Source of the DNA: RHLJ01 sp965222205
GTDB taxonomy: Bacteria; Bacteroidota; Rhodothermia; Balneolales; Balneolaceae
Reading direction: 5' to 3'
Length of the DNA: 64,000 nucleotides
NCBI GenBank assembly: GCA_965222205.1
Contig: OZ244932.1
Span: forward strand, 3,224,001 to 3,288,000
A program made the position numbers and the translations under genes. Below, piece by piece: positions 42,671 through 52,869 of this stretch; position 1 is the stretch's first letter, and every line of letters starts with the position of its first letter. The notes below the pieces were generated by a model. The model searched no databases, was not told the DNA's origin, and saw nothing but the letters and a program-made list of their open reading frames with translations.

Positions 42671-44008
42671 TTAAAACTCATACCCAAAGATCAAAGATAC
42701 ATTAAGTTGTGACCCCTGATTGTAGTTGTGAATCAAAAAGTCTCCTCTGCAAGTCGCGTAAAAGCTATTGTACTGTAAGCCAAGCCCGGCTAGAATTCCC
42801 AAACCGGAAGTATAAAGATCCTCTTTGCTATAAAAAGAACGCACCTCATCGGTCTCATCTATAATGGGGAATGCTTCTAAAGGGATATTAAAGCCAAGGC
42901 TACCTGTTTGATAAAAATCGGTATGAATATTTGCTTTGGATGAGTGGGAGATCATTCTTGAGAAGCTGGCTCCAATATCCAGGAAGGGTGTTATTTGTTT
43001 TGAACTAAATTTATAAGAAAACCAGGATTTCAGGCTTATCATTGTAAATGATAGCTGCATATTTGAAATATTTTGAAGTTCTGATATTGCATTCTCCTCA
43101 TAAATAAAATTATAATAATCGCCCGAGGTTTTGGATTCAAAAGTGAATATATCTAACCCGATTGAAAGCGATTTTCTTTGAAGGTCAGTTGGGTAGATGA
43201 TCTTAAAGTAGTACCCAATAGTAAACGAATAGGAAGGATCATACGTATTCTTGAAGTTTTGTAACAATTCAGATCGAAGAGTTGAAAGAGGTTGATCAGG
43301 TCTGATTTTTTGAGTGAGTAAGCTCGTTAGTCCGCCAACATAAAAGGAGTGTTTGTAGGTGGGCTTTTCTTTTTCATAAATATAGGCAGGAGCTTCATCC
43401 CCATTACACTCGCTTATAAATTCAATAAAAGCATTAATGCGGTATTTAATCTTTCTTGCAGATTCAGTGTTGCACTCATAGCCAAGTTCCGCTAATTGTC
43501 GCCGGTATAAGTGCTCATTGGTTTTAACTAATTGAAACTGCCCGCCAATATTTACCACATATTGACTGGAGATTAATTCTTCAATCCCCTTTTCTGTTTC
43601 TATAAAGTAATGCGGGCGCTCATTCTGATAATAATAAAGTGAGACCGCACCCTCCACCAGAAGCTGAAGAAAAACCTGCTTCTGTATGCTAGAAGGTCGT
43701 ATTTCCCGATTAGCAGAAGTTCGGTAGGGTGAGGTATCGATAATCAGGTTTTTAGATACAAACCGATCCCGGCCAACCCGAAAACCAAGAATACTTGTTG
43801 GCGAGTAGGTTTTTACTTCCCCAATACTATCCTTTCTGAAGCGAACAAGTTCAGGAGTTCTAACCTGGTTTTGATAGTCAATCTCTCCGGCTATGGTTTC
43901 CCCGCTATTTAGGGTAACAGAACCCGGGAGATAATTCTCCTGTGCAAATAGTTCAGAATGGAGGATTAAGCAGGCTATCCCTGCAAAAACAATAAAGCTG
44001 ATTCTCAT
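42671..44008 (-). CDS. Outer-membrane beta-barrel protein of unknown function
   Basis: A 445-residue exported protein: signal peptide (RISFIVFAGIACLILHSELFAQ), then a domain beginning LPGSVTLNSGETIAGEIDYQN that recurs in Bacteroidota surface proteins. The C-terminal half has alternating amphipathic strands, including ITPFLDIGASFSRM and GLGILAGLGLQYNSFYATCRGDFLI, and ends in an aromatic residue (LIFGYEF), as outer-membrane barrels do. It follows the DUF2911 gene by 4 bp on the same strand. No known ligand. Confidence 0.7.
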   Translation of the reverse strand: MRISFIVFAGIACLILHSELFAQENYLPGSVTLNSGETIAGEIDYQNQVRTPELVRFRKDSIGEVKTYSPTSILGFRVGRDRFVSKNLIIDTSPYRTSANREIRPSSIQKQVFLQLLVEGAVSLYYYQNERPHYFIETEKGIEELISSQYVVNIGGQFQLVKTNEHLYRRQLAELGYECNTESARKIKYRINAFIEFISECNGDEAPAYIYEKEKPTYKHSFYVGGLTSLLTQKIRPDQPLSTLRSELLQNFKNTYDPSYSFTIGYYFKIIYPTDLQRKSLSIGLDIFTFESKTSGDYYNFIYEENAISELQNISNMQLSFTMISLKSWFSYKFSSKQITPFLDIGASFSRMISHSSKANIHTDFYQTGSLGFNIPLEAFPIIDETDEVRSFYSKEDLYTSGLGILAGLGLQYNSFYATCRGDFLIHNYNQGSQLNVSLIFGYEF

Positions 44009-44012
44009 AAAT

Positions 44013-45179
44013 CTAATTTATCTCAAATGGAACACTAAACACCGTCTGTCCCCAGATTAAATTGATGCTTCCTCCCGCATCCGTTTCTTCAACGGTGATG
44101 GTAAAGGCTTCGGTGATGTCGTCTTTCGAAGATATAGTGATCGGAACACGGCCCAGGTCTCTCGCTTCATCATAAGTTCTTCCATTTTGTCCGGTTTGCT
44201 TGTTGATGATCAGTGTGCCACCATCCGGTTGTGGTATACTAAAAAGAGTATACTCTCCAGCAGGAACATCAAGATTGCCAAAGGTTAAATCTTCGGATGT
44301 GTAAAAGTGAGTAGCACGATTGGCTCCGGTTCTCCAGCGTTCTCCCCAGGGAACTATAGCTCCAAATAAGTCGCGCCCTCTTTTCTTGGGTGATCCATAG
44401 CTCACTACAAATTCGGTATCACCGATATAATAGGTGTCTTCTTCAGCACTGGATAATTCACCAAATGGATTTCCGGCAAGATCTTTCCTGGCGAACAGAT
44501 CACCAAGAGCATCAATATCTACCGAAGAAGCTGGCTCGCGATAAACTTTGAGTTTTCGGGTGGTTAGTCCTGCATCCAGAAATTCAAGATTACCTGATTC
44601 GGATACCTGAGTTCCCATCACCCCGCGGGAAGGATGGCGCAAAGTCATAGAATCAAGGCTAATCTCAGCAATAATGAAATTTGATATTCTGCTACCGGAA
44701 AGTAGTGGTTGGTTAACGGTGTCTGCACCCGCTTCTTTTGCATTTTGGAAAGCAAGCTCAAAGGGCCAGTGAACCATATCTATGAAAGGAAGTACACCTT
44801 GTTCTTTTCCCACCATGAAGGTTCTCATTTCACCGCGCCAAATCATTTCTACCTGAAGACTGTCTCCGGCGGTAACAATGGATTGAACAACCTCACCCTG
44901 GGAGCCAAAACCTTCTTCAAGTGAATGTCGGGTTGAAGTCATAGTTTCTATGCTGCCCCAATCATCAAAAGTTAAGGTATAACTGGTAAAGCGGGTTTCA
45001 GGGCTTCTTAGTATTACCTTTGCGTTCATTCCGTTTTCAGTTTTTTCAAAAATCTCTACGGCAAGGGTGTCGTTACCAAGTTTGGTTACAAAAGCCGCAT
45101 TGTTAGCATTATCAGAGGCTCTACCACATGCAAAAGTGACGGATACGAAAGCAAGGAGAAGTAGTCCTAGGTGTTTCAT
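44013..45179 (-). CDS. DUF2911 domain lipoprotein-like protein
   Basis: A 388-residue exported protein. The N-terminus MKHLGLLLLAFVSVTFACGR looks like a lipoprotein signal with Cys18. The C-terminal third is a DUF2911 domain: VSYGSPKKRGRDLFGAIVPWGERWRTGANRATHF and DVPAGEYTLFSIP are its signature, read here in pieces. The preceding 220 residues are not assigned. Homologues are common exported proteins of Bacteroidota with unknown function. It is followed closely by the barrel gene. Confidence 0.82.
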   Translation of the reverse strand: MKHLGLLLLAFVSVTFACGRASDNANNAAFVTKLGNDTLAVEIFEKTENGMNAKVILRSPETRFTSYTLTFDDWGSIETMTSTRHSLEEGFGSQGEVVQSIVTAGDSLQVEMIWRGEMRTFMVGKEQGVLPFIDMVHWPFELAFQNAKEAGADTVNQPLLSGSRISNFIIAEISLDSMTLRHPSRGVMGTQVSESGNLEFLDAGLTTRKLKVYREPASSVDIDALGDLFARKDLAGNPFGELSSAEEDTYYIGDTEFVVSYGSPKKRGRDLFGAIVPWGERWRTGANRATHFYTSEDLTFGNLDVPAGEYTLFSIPQPDGGTLIINKQTGQNGRTYDEARDLGRVPITISSKDDITEAFTITVEETDAGGSINLIWGQTVFSVPFEIN

Positions 45180-45196
45180 AGTAATTAGTTTTTGTG

Positions 45197-45592
45197 TTAG
45201 CTTAAAAGTTCTTTTAATCGGTTAGCATCTACAGGTTTTGGCACAAACTTAGACACTTTACTGTCCCACTCTACCTGATATAAGTTCTCTTTTCCACTTT
45301 CTATCCGGGAACTGATGACATAGATTTCAATTTTTTTGTCTACTGAATTCCGGACATCATCAAATTCTTTAAGAAAATCCCATCCATTCATTTCGGGCAT
45401 ATCGATATCCAGCAGTATGATATCAGGCAGCTCCTCATCGGCTTGCCGTAAAGCCTGCAGCCGTTCTAAGGCTTCCTTCCCATTATTGTAAGTGGTAACG
45501 GTATCACCCGGAAGATGGTTCTTGATGATTTTTTTGATTCCAAAGGTATACACTTTGTCATCGTCGATTATGCAAATACTTCGTGTACTCAT
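45197..45592 (-). CDS. Response regulator, partner of the PAS kinase
   Basis: A 131-residue receiver-only protein. Acidic residues IIDDDK at 8-13, phospho-acceptor in DIILLDIDMPEMNGWDFL, a Ser switch in YVISSRI, and lysine in FVPKPVDANRLKELL. Its start overlaps the histidine-kinase stop by 4 bp, so the pair are translated together and very probably signal to each other. Confidence 0.93.
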   Translation of the reverse strand: MSTRSICIIDDDKVYTFGIKKIIKNHLPGDTVTTYNNGKEALERLQALRQADEELPDIILLDIDMPEMNGWDFLKEFDDVRNSVDKKIEIYVISSRIESGKENLYQVEWDSKVSKFVPKPVDANRLKELLS

Positions 45593-47808
45593 TTTAATTT
45601 TATTTTAAAGGTGGTTCCCTCTCCGGGTTCACTCTCTACGTTAATAGAACCGCCCATTGATTCGATTTGGTTTTTGGTAATGAAGAGGCCAATGCCTTTC
45701 GCGTTATCGTTACCATGAAATGTCTTGTACATGCCGAATAATTTTTCGCCGTGTCTCTGCATATCAATTCCGAGTCCATTATCAGAAACCTCAAGATAAA
45801 AACTCCCGTTGGTTTCACGAGCGGTTATTCTAATTCTTGGCGCCACTTCAGGTTTCCGGTATTTAATGGCGTTAGAAATCAGATTCAATAAAATACTTTC
45901 GAGGTAAGCGGGATTATATCCAAAAACCATATCCTCGGGCACATCTTCTTCAAACTTTACATTGTTTGAAAGTATATCACTAACCAGGATTTCCTTAATT
46001 TTTTCGAGATACTCTTTCAGGTTAACCTCCTTGAACTGATCGATACTCATTTGCTGCTGGTCTACGATCTCATTCAGATCTTCAATAGATTCATTCAGGT
46101 TTTCAGCAGCCGTATTTAGATATCCCAGAATTTCCTCCTGCTCTTCTTCCGATTCCTCAGGGTCGTAGAGGTTGAGCAACATGGAAATATTTCCGGCGTG
46201 GTTTCTCAGGTTGTGGGAAACAATGTGAGCAAAGTTTGTGAGCCGTTGATTTTGTTGGCCGATAATTTCCAAACTGTTATCCAGCTCAGATTCCCGTTGT
46301 TTGCGATCAGTAATATCTGTCACAATCGTTAAAATAGCGTCATCTTCGCCATCAATTTGTTTATAGGGTAGTTTAATGGTTTGATGCCAGTATTCTTCTC
46401 CGGTTTCTTTCACTGTTTTTATTTCGGGTATGAAAATCGGTTCCTGAGTTTCCATTACTTTTTGGTCAGCTTCCCGGAACTGCTGGGCTTCCTCTTCAGG
46501 AACTCCTAATTCTTTATCAGTTTTGCCAATAAAGCTGTCCCGGCTTAATCCAAAGAACTCACAAGCCGCATCATTTACAACCGTGTACTTTCCTGAGTGG
46601 TCTTTAATGAAGATTAAATTGGGAATAGCATTTAGAATACTTTGAAACTGTTGCCGGAGCTTATCGTTTCGTTCAGAAGCTTCTTTTATCTCAGTGATGT
46701 CGGTTATATATCCGGGAGAAAGAACAGATTTGTCTTCCTGCTCCTCGGGTTTTGCCAGTCCCCGAACCCACCGTTCTCCTTTTGTTGGGTGATGGATACG
46801 GTATTCAATATTCCAATCCGCCAGAAAAGTAACCGATTCCATAATGGAAGAAAGCACCCGCTTTATATCGTCTTTATGAACCCGGCGCAGTAATGGCTTA
46901 ATGCTTTCTTTTATGTCGGTTGGTTTCAGGTCAAAAAGCTCATTGATACCCTCGCTGGCAAACGGAAAGCGGATGGTATTGTCTTTTTCTACTTTATGGA
47001 GGAAAAGAAAGCCTGGTGCTAATTCTGAAAGCTTATTAAACATTTTGCGGCTGTATTCGAGCTCGTCTTCAAGAATCTTTTTATCAGTAATGTCTCTTGT
47101 GATACCAAAAGTACCAATCAACTCACCGGTATTATCGTAAAGGGGCATTTTTGTGGTTGATGCCCATAAGACTCTGTCAGAGTCAGAGAAGGTCTCTTTT
47201 TCTACTTTTTGAAAAATGGGTTCTTCGGTCGCAATTATTCGTTGCTCATCTTCAAAAGCCTCTCTGGCGTGTTCTTCCCCAAAAAAATCAAAATCAGTTT
47301 TTCCTATCGCTTCTTTTGGGTGTTCAATTCCGAACTTCGAGGCGCACTCTGAGTTAATTAAGAGAAATTTGCTGTCCAGGTCCTTAAAAAAAATACTTTC
47401 GTTAAGGTGCTCCATCAGCCGGGTAAAAAGCAGCGCGTTTAATTTCGAAAGCTTTTTTTGAGGATTAATCTCAATCTTCTTTTTTGCCAGCCCACTCATT
47501 TTAGCAGGCTGTCCATCCTCAGCCCATTGGATAACCTCACCGAACCAAAGCACCTGAAATGATTTGTTGGAATCTTTATCCAGGTGACTAGTTTCACAGT
47601 GGAAGGGTTCACTGCCTGGCGTTTTGAGGTGTTCGATAATACTTTTTCTAATAACTGCTTGGTCTTCTTCTGAGAGTTTATCGCGGATAACCTTCCATGG
47701 TATTGAATGGCTTGTTTCCTCAACCCCGAAAAGGTCGTAAAGAAATGGGCCTCCTTCTACTGTTTCAGAAAGGATATCCCAAACCCAATATGCTTTTCTG
47801 GAGCTCAT
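45589..47808 (-). CDS. Multi-PAS sensor histidine kinase
   Basis: A 739-residue cytoplasmic kinase with no membrane segments. Four PAS-like domains are apparent (about 1-95, 125-245, 265-375, 385-500), including the repeated NLIFIKDHSGKYTVVNDAACEFFGLS type and PAC segments EEYWHQTIKLP. The dimerisation helix has the phospho-acceptor His in FAHIVSHNLRNHAGNI, the form common in Bacteroidota. The ATPase domain has N-box NLISNAIKY, G1 DNGLGID and G2 GIGLFITK. Its cognate receiver is encoded immediately downstream. Confidence 0.94.
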   Translation of the reverse strand: MSSRKAYWVWDILSETVEGGPFLYDLFGVEETSHSIPWKVIRDKLSEEDQAVIRKSIIEHLKTPGSEPFHCETSHLDKDSNKSFQVLWFGEVIQWAEDGQPAKMSGLAKKKIEINPQKKLSKLNALLFTRLMEHLNESIFFKDLDSKFLLINSECASKFGIEHPKEAIGKTDFDFFGEEHAREAFEDEQRIIATEEPIFQKVEKETFSDSDRVLWASTTKMPLYDNTGELIGTFGITRDITDKKILEDELEYSRKMFNKLSELAPGFLFLHKVEKDNTIRFPFASEGINELFDLKPTDIKESIKPLLRRVHKDDIKRVLSSIMESVTFLADWNIEYRIHHPTKGERWVRGLAKPEEQEDKSVLSPGYITDITEIKEASERNDKLRQQFQSILNAIPNLIFIKDHSGKYTVVNDAACEFFGLSRDSFIGKTDKELGVPEEEAQQFREADQKVMETQEPIFIPEIKTVKETGEEYWHQTIKLPYKQIDGEDDAILTIVTDITDRKQRESELDNSLEIIGQQNQRLTNFAHIVSHNLRNHAGNISMLLNLYDPEESEEEQEEILGYLNTAAENLNESIEDLNEIVDQQQMSIDQFKEVNLKEYLEKIKEILVSDILSNNVKFEEDVPEDMVFGYNPAYLESILLNLISNAIKYRKPEVAPRIRITARETNGSFYLEVSDNGLGIDMQRHGEKLFGMYKTFHGNDNAKGIGLFITKNQIESMGGSINVESEPGEGTTFKIKLK

Positions 47809-47813
47809 TTTTG

Positions 47814-49457
47814 TTAGTTATTTTCCAGCATTTCCAGTCGCTTTGCTTCAAATTCATCGCCGTGTTTCCAGCTTTGTAATTCGGGAGCGTTCAATGTTCG
47901 TAATCCAACCCGAAAAAACAAACGGGTATCTCTTTCAGCTCCACTTAAATCCCAGTACTTATTTATTTCATCATTCACAGAATGATAATTGGCAGCGGAG
48001 ACACTATCAACTACTTCTGCATAGCCCTCTTCTTTGCCTATAAACTCATTTCCAGGATTAGGAAAGATCGCCGGAATTCCAACTTTTGCCATATTGAAAT
48101 GATCAGACCGGTAGAAGATTCCCTGCTCAGGTCTTGGATCAGGTTTAACAGTTCGCCCAATTTTTGAAGCTTCTTCCACAACAAGATCCGCTACTGTATT
48201 ACGCCCGTATCCAATAATTACCACATCTTCGGTTTCCCCATACACGTTCATTCCATCCAGGTTGATGTTGGCAGTAACCTTTCCCGGAGGTACGGTCGGG
48301 TTTTCAGCCCAGTATTTAGATCCCAGCAAACCAACTTCTTCAGCGCTTACAATCAGGCCAAGCACACTTCGTTTCAAGTCAGGTTGAATCGCTTTGTATG
48401 CTTTCATCATTTCGAGTAGCGCGCTCACTCCGGCAGCGTTATCTTCGGCTCCGTTATTTAGAGAATCTCCATCCACAGAAGCAGTAATTCCAAGGTGATC
48501 GTAGTGGGCGGTAAGTACGAGGTATTCATCCTTCAATTCCGGATCAGAGCCTTCAATAACGCCAAGTACATTCTTCGCGTTTATATTCCTGTATTCGGCA
48601 TCAAGATTCACATTCAACCGAACTCCGGAAAGCGAAACAGGCTCAAAATCAGGACTATCGGCGGCTTCCAGCATTTCATCTACTTCCAGTCCGGCCATGC
48701 TGAATAAGTCCTCGCTCGTATCATAGGTGATCCAGGCATTCATTTTAGTTTGCGAGTTTTCCCCGCCTGAACCTTTCACATTAAAACGTTCCCGGCTCCA
48801 CCCATTCGAAACTACATTCCATCCATATCCGGCTGTTTCGGTTGTGTGAATGATGATGGCTCCCAGCGCTCCCAGCTCTTTCGCTTTCTCATATTTGTAG
48901 GTGTAGCGACCGTAGAACAATCGGGCACGTCCACCAAACATATTTTCATCGTATTCAGGATCATTATTTTTGATGACCAGAATTTTCCCTGATACGTCAA
49001 CATCCTTAAAGTCATCCCAGTTTTCTTCAGGTGCCTGAATTCCATAGCCGACATATACCAGCTCTGCATTCCGGATGTCAACTTCAGTAGCTTCATCAGA
49101 AGGCCAGGCTACAAAATCCTCGAAATAAGATGGATTTAAAGAGCTTCTCCCACTTTTGGAAAAGCGCATTTGGTGATTGGAAGTTTTTTGCCCAACTAAA
49201 GGAAAGGGCTGAACATAACTTCCATCTTCTACACCGGAGCTCGCACCAATCTCTTTTAATTCATTTACCAGATAATTCATGGCTTTTTCTTCGCCTTCAG
49301 TTCCGGTTGCACGACCAAGGAACTCATCGGAAGAAAGCACTTCAACATGAGACATCAGGCTTTCTTTAGTGATAGAATCTGCAGCGTCATTTACTTTATT
49401 TCCTGATTTGCAGGCTAAAAGGATTAGTAAGGGAATAAAAAAGATTAGTTTTTTCAT
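47814..49457 (-). CDS. M28 family metallopeptidase lipoprotein
   Basis: A 547-residue predicted lipoprotein (signal peptide ending LLILLAC, Cys16). Residues 110-260 hold a PA-type insert (VYVGYGIQAPEENWDDFKDVDVSGKI). The M28 zinc site follows: His in LTAHYDHLG, bridging Asp in NNGAEDNAAGVSALLE, catalytic Glu pair in VSAEEVGLLGS, Asp in NLDGMN, and His in YRSDHFNMAKVGIPA. It is expected to be a periplasmic or surface aminopeptidase. It lies 5 bp upstream of the kinase gene on the same strand. Confidence 0.92.
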   Translation of the reverse strand: MKKLIFFIPLLILLACKSGNKVNDAADSITKESLMSHVEVLSSDEFLGRATGTEGEEKAMNYLVNELKEIGASSGVEDGSYVQPFPLVGQKTSNHQMRFSKSGRSSLNPSYFEDFVAWPSDEATEVDIRNAELVYVGYGIQAPEENWDDFKDVDVSGKILVIKNNDPEYDENMFGGRARLFYGRYTYKYEKAKELGALGAIIIHTTETAGYGWNVVSNGWSRERFNVKGSGGENSQTKMNAWITYDTSEDLFSMAGLEVDEMLEAADSPDFEPVSLSGVRLNVNLDAEYRNINAKNVLGVIEGSDPELKDEYLVLTAHYDHLGITASVDGDSLNNGAEDNAAGVSALLEMMKAYKAIQPDLKRSVLGLIVSAEEVGLLGSKYWAENPTVPPGKVTANINLDGMNVYGETEDVVIIGYGRNTVADLVVEEASKIGRTVKPDPRPEQGIFYRSDHFNMAKVGIPAIFPNPGNEFIGKEEGYAEVVDSVSAANYHSVNDEINKYWDLSGAERDTRLFFRVGLRTLNAPELQSWKHGDEFEAKRLEMLENN

Positions 49458-49561
49458 GGAATGATGTATTATTTGTTAGGCAGGAAAATAGGGTTCTGAC
49501 CCTCGAACTCAAACCCTTTTGAGTTCATTTTACCTCTGTTAAAAGTTAGAGAAACTGAAGT

Positions 49562-50380
49562 ATGGCTTCATTTAAAAATAAAACAGTACTAGTAACCGGC
49601 GCTGCCGGCGGAATAGGGTATATATTAGGGAAAAAGGCCCTGCTTAAAGGAGCCCGGAATTTGATAATGTGGGATGTAAATGAAGATCAGCTATTTGCAT
49701 CTGCAAGCAAGCTTTTGGGGCAAGGATTTTCCGTTTCTACAAATAAGGTGGATGTTTCTAAAGCTAATCAGGTTCAAAAAGCGGCAAAAGAAGCTCTTGA
49801 AAAGTTTGGCAAGATTGATACCCTGTTTAATAATGCGGGCATTGTAGTTGGGAAATCTTTCCATGAGCATTCCATCGAAGATATCGACCGAACCATGGAC
49901 ATTAATACAAAAGGATTGATGTATGTGGCAAGGGCTTTTCTGCCTGCAATGATGGACGCCAACTCAGGACACATCATCAATATAACATCCGCGGTAGGGC
50001 TTACTCCAAATCCCGGGATGACCGTGTACGCCGCAAGTAAATGGGCTGCGGTTGGTTGGGCTGAATCACTTAGACTGGAAATAGAAAACACACACCCGGG
50101 AGTTAAGTTTTTAAATGTGATGCCGAGCTATATAGATACCGGAATGTTTGATGGAGTAAAGGCTCCCCGGCTGATGCCCTTATTGGATCAGGATATAATT
50201 ACCACCAAAATTATCGAGGCAGTTGAAAAGGAAAAGATACACCTGAAGGCTCCATTTATGGTGAAAACAACATTGTTCTTTCGGGGAGTTTTACCAACCC
50301 GTTTATATGATCTTATAGCTGGCAAGGTGTTCAAAGTGTATGAATCGATGGAAACTTTTAAAGGACGTACCAATGAGTAA
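49562..50380 (+). CDS. Short-chain dehydrogenase/reductase
   Basis: A 272-residue classical SDR. Cofactor motif TGAAGGIG (about 12-19), NNAG at 90-93, catalytic Ser in ITSAVGLTPNPG, and YAASKWA for the Tyr-x-x-x-Lys pair. The acidic residue at the end of strand 2 (MWDVNEDQ) suggests NAD preference. The C-terminus is extended (KTTLFFRGVLPTRLYDLIAGKVFKVY), as in SDRs acting on lipids. First gene of a three-gene operon with an aldehyde dehydrogenase and an MDR reductase. Confidence 0.93.
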   Translation: MASFKNKTVLVTGAAGGIGYILGKKALLKGARNLIMWDVNEDQLFASASKLLGQGFSVSTNKVDVSKANQVQKAAKEALEKFGKIDTLFNNAGIVVGKSFHEHSIEDIDRTMDINTKGLMYVARAFLPAMMDANSGHIINITSAVGLTPNPGMTVYAASKWAAVGWAESLRLEIENTHPGVKFLNVMPSYIDTGMFDGVKAPRLMPLLDQDIITTKIIEAVEKEKIHLKAPFMVKTTLFFRGVLPTRLYDLIAGKVFKVYESMETFKGRTNE

Positions 50381-51743
50381 GTATGCAGCGCTTTTGAAGC
50401 AGCAAAAGGAGACTTATCTGAGCGGAATTACGAAATCAATTAATTTTCGCAAGGAGCAGCTTAAAAAACTGAAGTTGTTGCTTAAAGAAAATGAGGTTGT
50501 ACTGACCGATGCTGTGCACATGGATTTTAAAAAACCGGCATTTGAGACTTTTGGTACTGAAATCGGGCTGATTATTGGAGAGATAAATTACGCTCTGAAG
50601 AATCTGGATGATTGGGTGGCGCCAGAGAAAGTGCCAAGTTCGTTGGTCAACTTTCCATCTGAAAATTACATGCTTAAAGAACCTTACGGGTCGGTTTTGA
50701 TTATTGCGCCATGGAATTACCCGGTGCAGTTGAGCCTGCTTCCTCTGGTGGGAGCGTTGGCTGCAGGGAATACTGCGGTAATAAAACCATCAGAACTTAC
50801 ACCTCATACTTCGGGCGCGCTCTCAGATTTAATCGCGCTCTATTTTCCATCTGATATTGTTTCGGTATGTGAAGGAGGGGCAAATACTAGTACTGCTTTA
50901 TTGGAGCTCGATTTCGACTATATCTTTTTCACCGGAAGTACCAGAGTTGGGAAAATAATTATGCAAAGTGCAGCTTCAAGGCTTATACCGGTCACTCTGG
51001 AGCTTGGAGGTAAAACCCCATGTGTAGTTGATGAAACTGCAGATCTTGAGATATCAGCGAAACGTATAGCATGGGGGAAATTTGTAAATGCCGGTCAGAC
51101 TTGCGTGGCACCTGATTACTTATTGGTTCATCCATCCATAAAAGAAGAACTTCTGGAAGAGCTTAAATTGTCAATCACGTCATTATATGGAGAGGATCCT
51201 GAGCAATCAGTGGACTACCCCCGCATTATCAATCAAGAGCACTTTAGCAGGCTTTCCGGTTTTTTAGAAGACGGGGAATTAGTTTATGGAGGGAAAACCA
51301 ACGCTGCAGCTAACTATATTTCACCGACCCTGCTGGACGGAATTACATGGGAAGATTCCATTATGAAAGACGAGGTTTTCGGCCCAATTCTACCAGTCTT
51401 GACCTATACTGATTTGCAGGATGCGGTATCTCAAATCCGAAAAGCTCCAAGACCGTTAGCGCTGTATATCTTTACAAGCAATGATGATACCGAGAAATAT
51501 TTCCTGGAGAATGTTTCATTTGGCGGGGGTGCAATTAATGATACCATCGCTCAACTTGGGAATCATCATCTGAGTTTTGGCGGGGTTGGAGCAAGTGGTT
51601 TTGGATCGTATCATGGCAAGGCAAGCTTCGATTCTTTCTCCCATCAGAAAAGCATTATGAAGAAAAACTTTCTGGTCGATATCCCGATACGTTACGCCCC
51701 GTATGATGGCAAGATGAAATGGCTGAAGACAATTTTTCGATGA
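50373..51743 (+). CDS. Aldehyde dehydrogenase (class 3-like)
   Basis: A 456-residue NAD(P)-dependent aldehyde dehydrogenase. Starting at the ATG at 50373 (RBS AAAGGACG) it overlaps the SDR gene by 8 bp. Signatures: IAPWNYPVQLSLLPLVGALAAGNTAVIKPSE, the Glu motif LELGGKTPCVV, and catalytic Cys in KFVNAGQTCVAPDY. The short length and the hydrophobic basic C-terminus (YDGKMKWLKTIFR) place it with fatty-aldehyde/class 3 enzymes such as the coniferyl and long-chain types. The SDR, ALDH and MDR trio suggests alcohol or lipid aldehyde turnover. Confidence 0.94.
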   Translation: MSKYAALLKQQKETYLSGITKSINFRKEQLKKLKLLLKENEVVLTDAVHMDFKKPAFETFGTEIGLIIGEINYALKNLDDWVAPEKVPSSLVNFPSENYMLKEPYGSVLIIAPWNYPVQLSLLPLVGALAAGNTAVIKPSELTPHTSGALSDLIALYFPSDIVSVCEGGANTSTALLELDFDYIFFTGSTRVGKIIMQSAASRLIPVTLELGGKTPCVVDETADLEISAKRIAWGKFVNAGQTCVAPDYLLVHPSIKEELLEELKLSITSLYGEDPEQSVDYPRIINQEHFSRLSGFLEDGELVYGGKTNAAANYISPTLLDGITWEDSIMKDEVFGPILPVLTYTDLQDAVSQIRKAPRPLALYIFTSNDDTEKYFLENVSFGGGAINDTIAQLGNHHLSFGGVGASGFGSYHGKASFDSFSHQKSIMKKNFLVDIPIRYAPYDGKMKWLKTIFR

Positions 51744-52732
51744 GCATTCCGGATACATTTAAAGCACTTTATGCAGAAGAGTTCGATGGAGAAGTTCGGG
51801 CTTCGGTAAAAGAACTTCCGGTGTCGATGCTTCCTGATGGAGAGATAACAATTAAAATTCATTACTCATCGCTCAATTATAAAGATGCCCTTTCTGCAAC
51901 GGGCCAGAATAAAGTCACAAAAAACTACCCACATATACCAGGTATTGATGCTGCGGGAATTGTGCTTGAGGACATATCAAGCACTTATCAGTCTGGACAA
52001 GAAGTAGTGGTTACAGGTCATGATCTTGGGACGAATACCTACGGCGGATTCGGGGAGTTGATTCGCGTACCAAAAGAATGGGTAGTTTCTTTGCCTGAGA
52101 AGTTGAGCCTGAAAGGAGCTATGATTTTCGGAACCGCAGGCTTCACAGCCATGTACGGCATCGAGCGATTGAAGCGGGAATTGGTCACACCTGATTCTGG
52201 TCCGGTTTTAGTAACAGGATCAACAGGCGGTGTAGGTTCGCTGGCGGTGTATTTTTTATCCAAGGCCGGATATAAAGTAGTAGCTGCCACAAGAAAAAAA
52301 GAATCCGGATTTTTAAAACGACTGGGTGCTTCAGAAGTTATCTCTTCGGATGAATTAACGAATGTTTCCGGCGCTCCTCTTTTATCCCGGAAATGGTCTG
52401 GCGCGATAGAAACCGTTGGGGGTGAACTGCTGGATTCGGTCCTTCGTCAAACTCAAAGTAAAGGAGCAGTCGCTTGCTGTGGCAATATTCTGGGTATGGA
52501 TTTGAACACGAACGTGCTTCCATTTATTCTCCGGGGTATTTCACTTCTTGGTATTGACTCCGCCTTTTGTGAACGAGGTATGAGAGAACAGATCTGGGAG
52601 GAAATGGCATTGATCGGAGTTGCCCAGCTCCCTGAAGGTTTTTATAAAACGGTGTCTTTGGATGGACTTGAAAATGAAATATTACTCATCCTGGAAGGTG
52701 GGCAGACGGGAAGGGTGGTTTTGGAATATTAG
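51740..52732 (+). CDS. YhdH/AcuI-type quinone oxidoreductase (MDR family)
   Basis: A 330-residue zinc-independent medium-chain reductase resembling YhdH/AcuI, which reduces acrylyl-CoA with NADPH. Family segments: SSLNYKDALSATGQNKVTKNYPHIPGIDAAG (from about residue 43), FGTAGFTAMYGI, and the nucleotide motif VTGSTGGVGSLAVYFLSKAGYKVVAATRK. The start ATG at 51740 overlaps the ALDH stop (ATGA); an in-frame ATG at 51719 would overlap more and is less likely. Confidence 0.92.
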   Translation: MSIPDTFKALYAEEFDGEVRASVKELPVSMLPDGEITIKIHYSSLNYKDALSATGQNKVTKNYPHIPGIDAAGIVLEDISSTYQSGQEVVVTGHDLGTNTYGGFGELIRVPKEWVVSLPEKLSLKGAMIFGTAGFTAMYGIERLKRELVTPDSGPVLVTGSTGGVGSLAVYFLSKAGYKVVAATRKKESGFLKRLGASEVISSDELTNVSGAPLLSRKWSGAIETVGGELLDSVLRQTQSKGAVACCGNILGMDLNTNVLPFILRGISLLGIDSAFCERGMREQIWEEMALIGVAQLPEGFYKTVSLDGLENEILLILEGGQTGRVVLEY

Positions 52733-52767
52733 GTCAATGCCTTACGGTTGAAGAGTTTATATAATAG

Positions 52768-52787
52768 CCCCGCCTTTTAAGGCGGGG
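52768..52787. terminator. GC-rich palindrome after the SDR/ALDH/MDR operon
   Basis: CCCCGCCTTTTAAGGCGGGG is a perfect 20-bp palindrome 36 bp after the operon. It has no T run on the plus strand, so it could be a weak terminator or a palindromic repeat. Confidence 0.5.
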
Positions 52788-52869
52788 TAATATGTATAGA
52801 AGCAAATAACCTGAGGCTGAGTTTTTTTAAAATCAAAAAACGTGTCGAAGGTTGGTATCTTTTTTAATA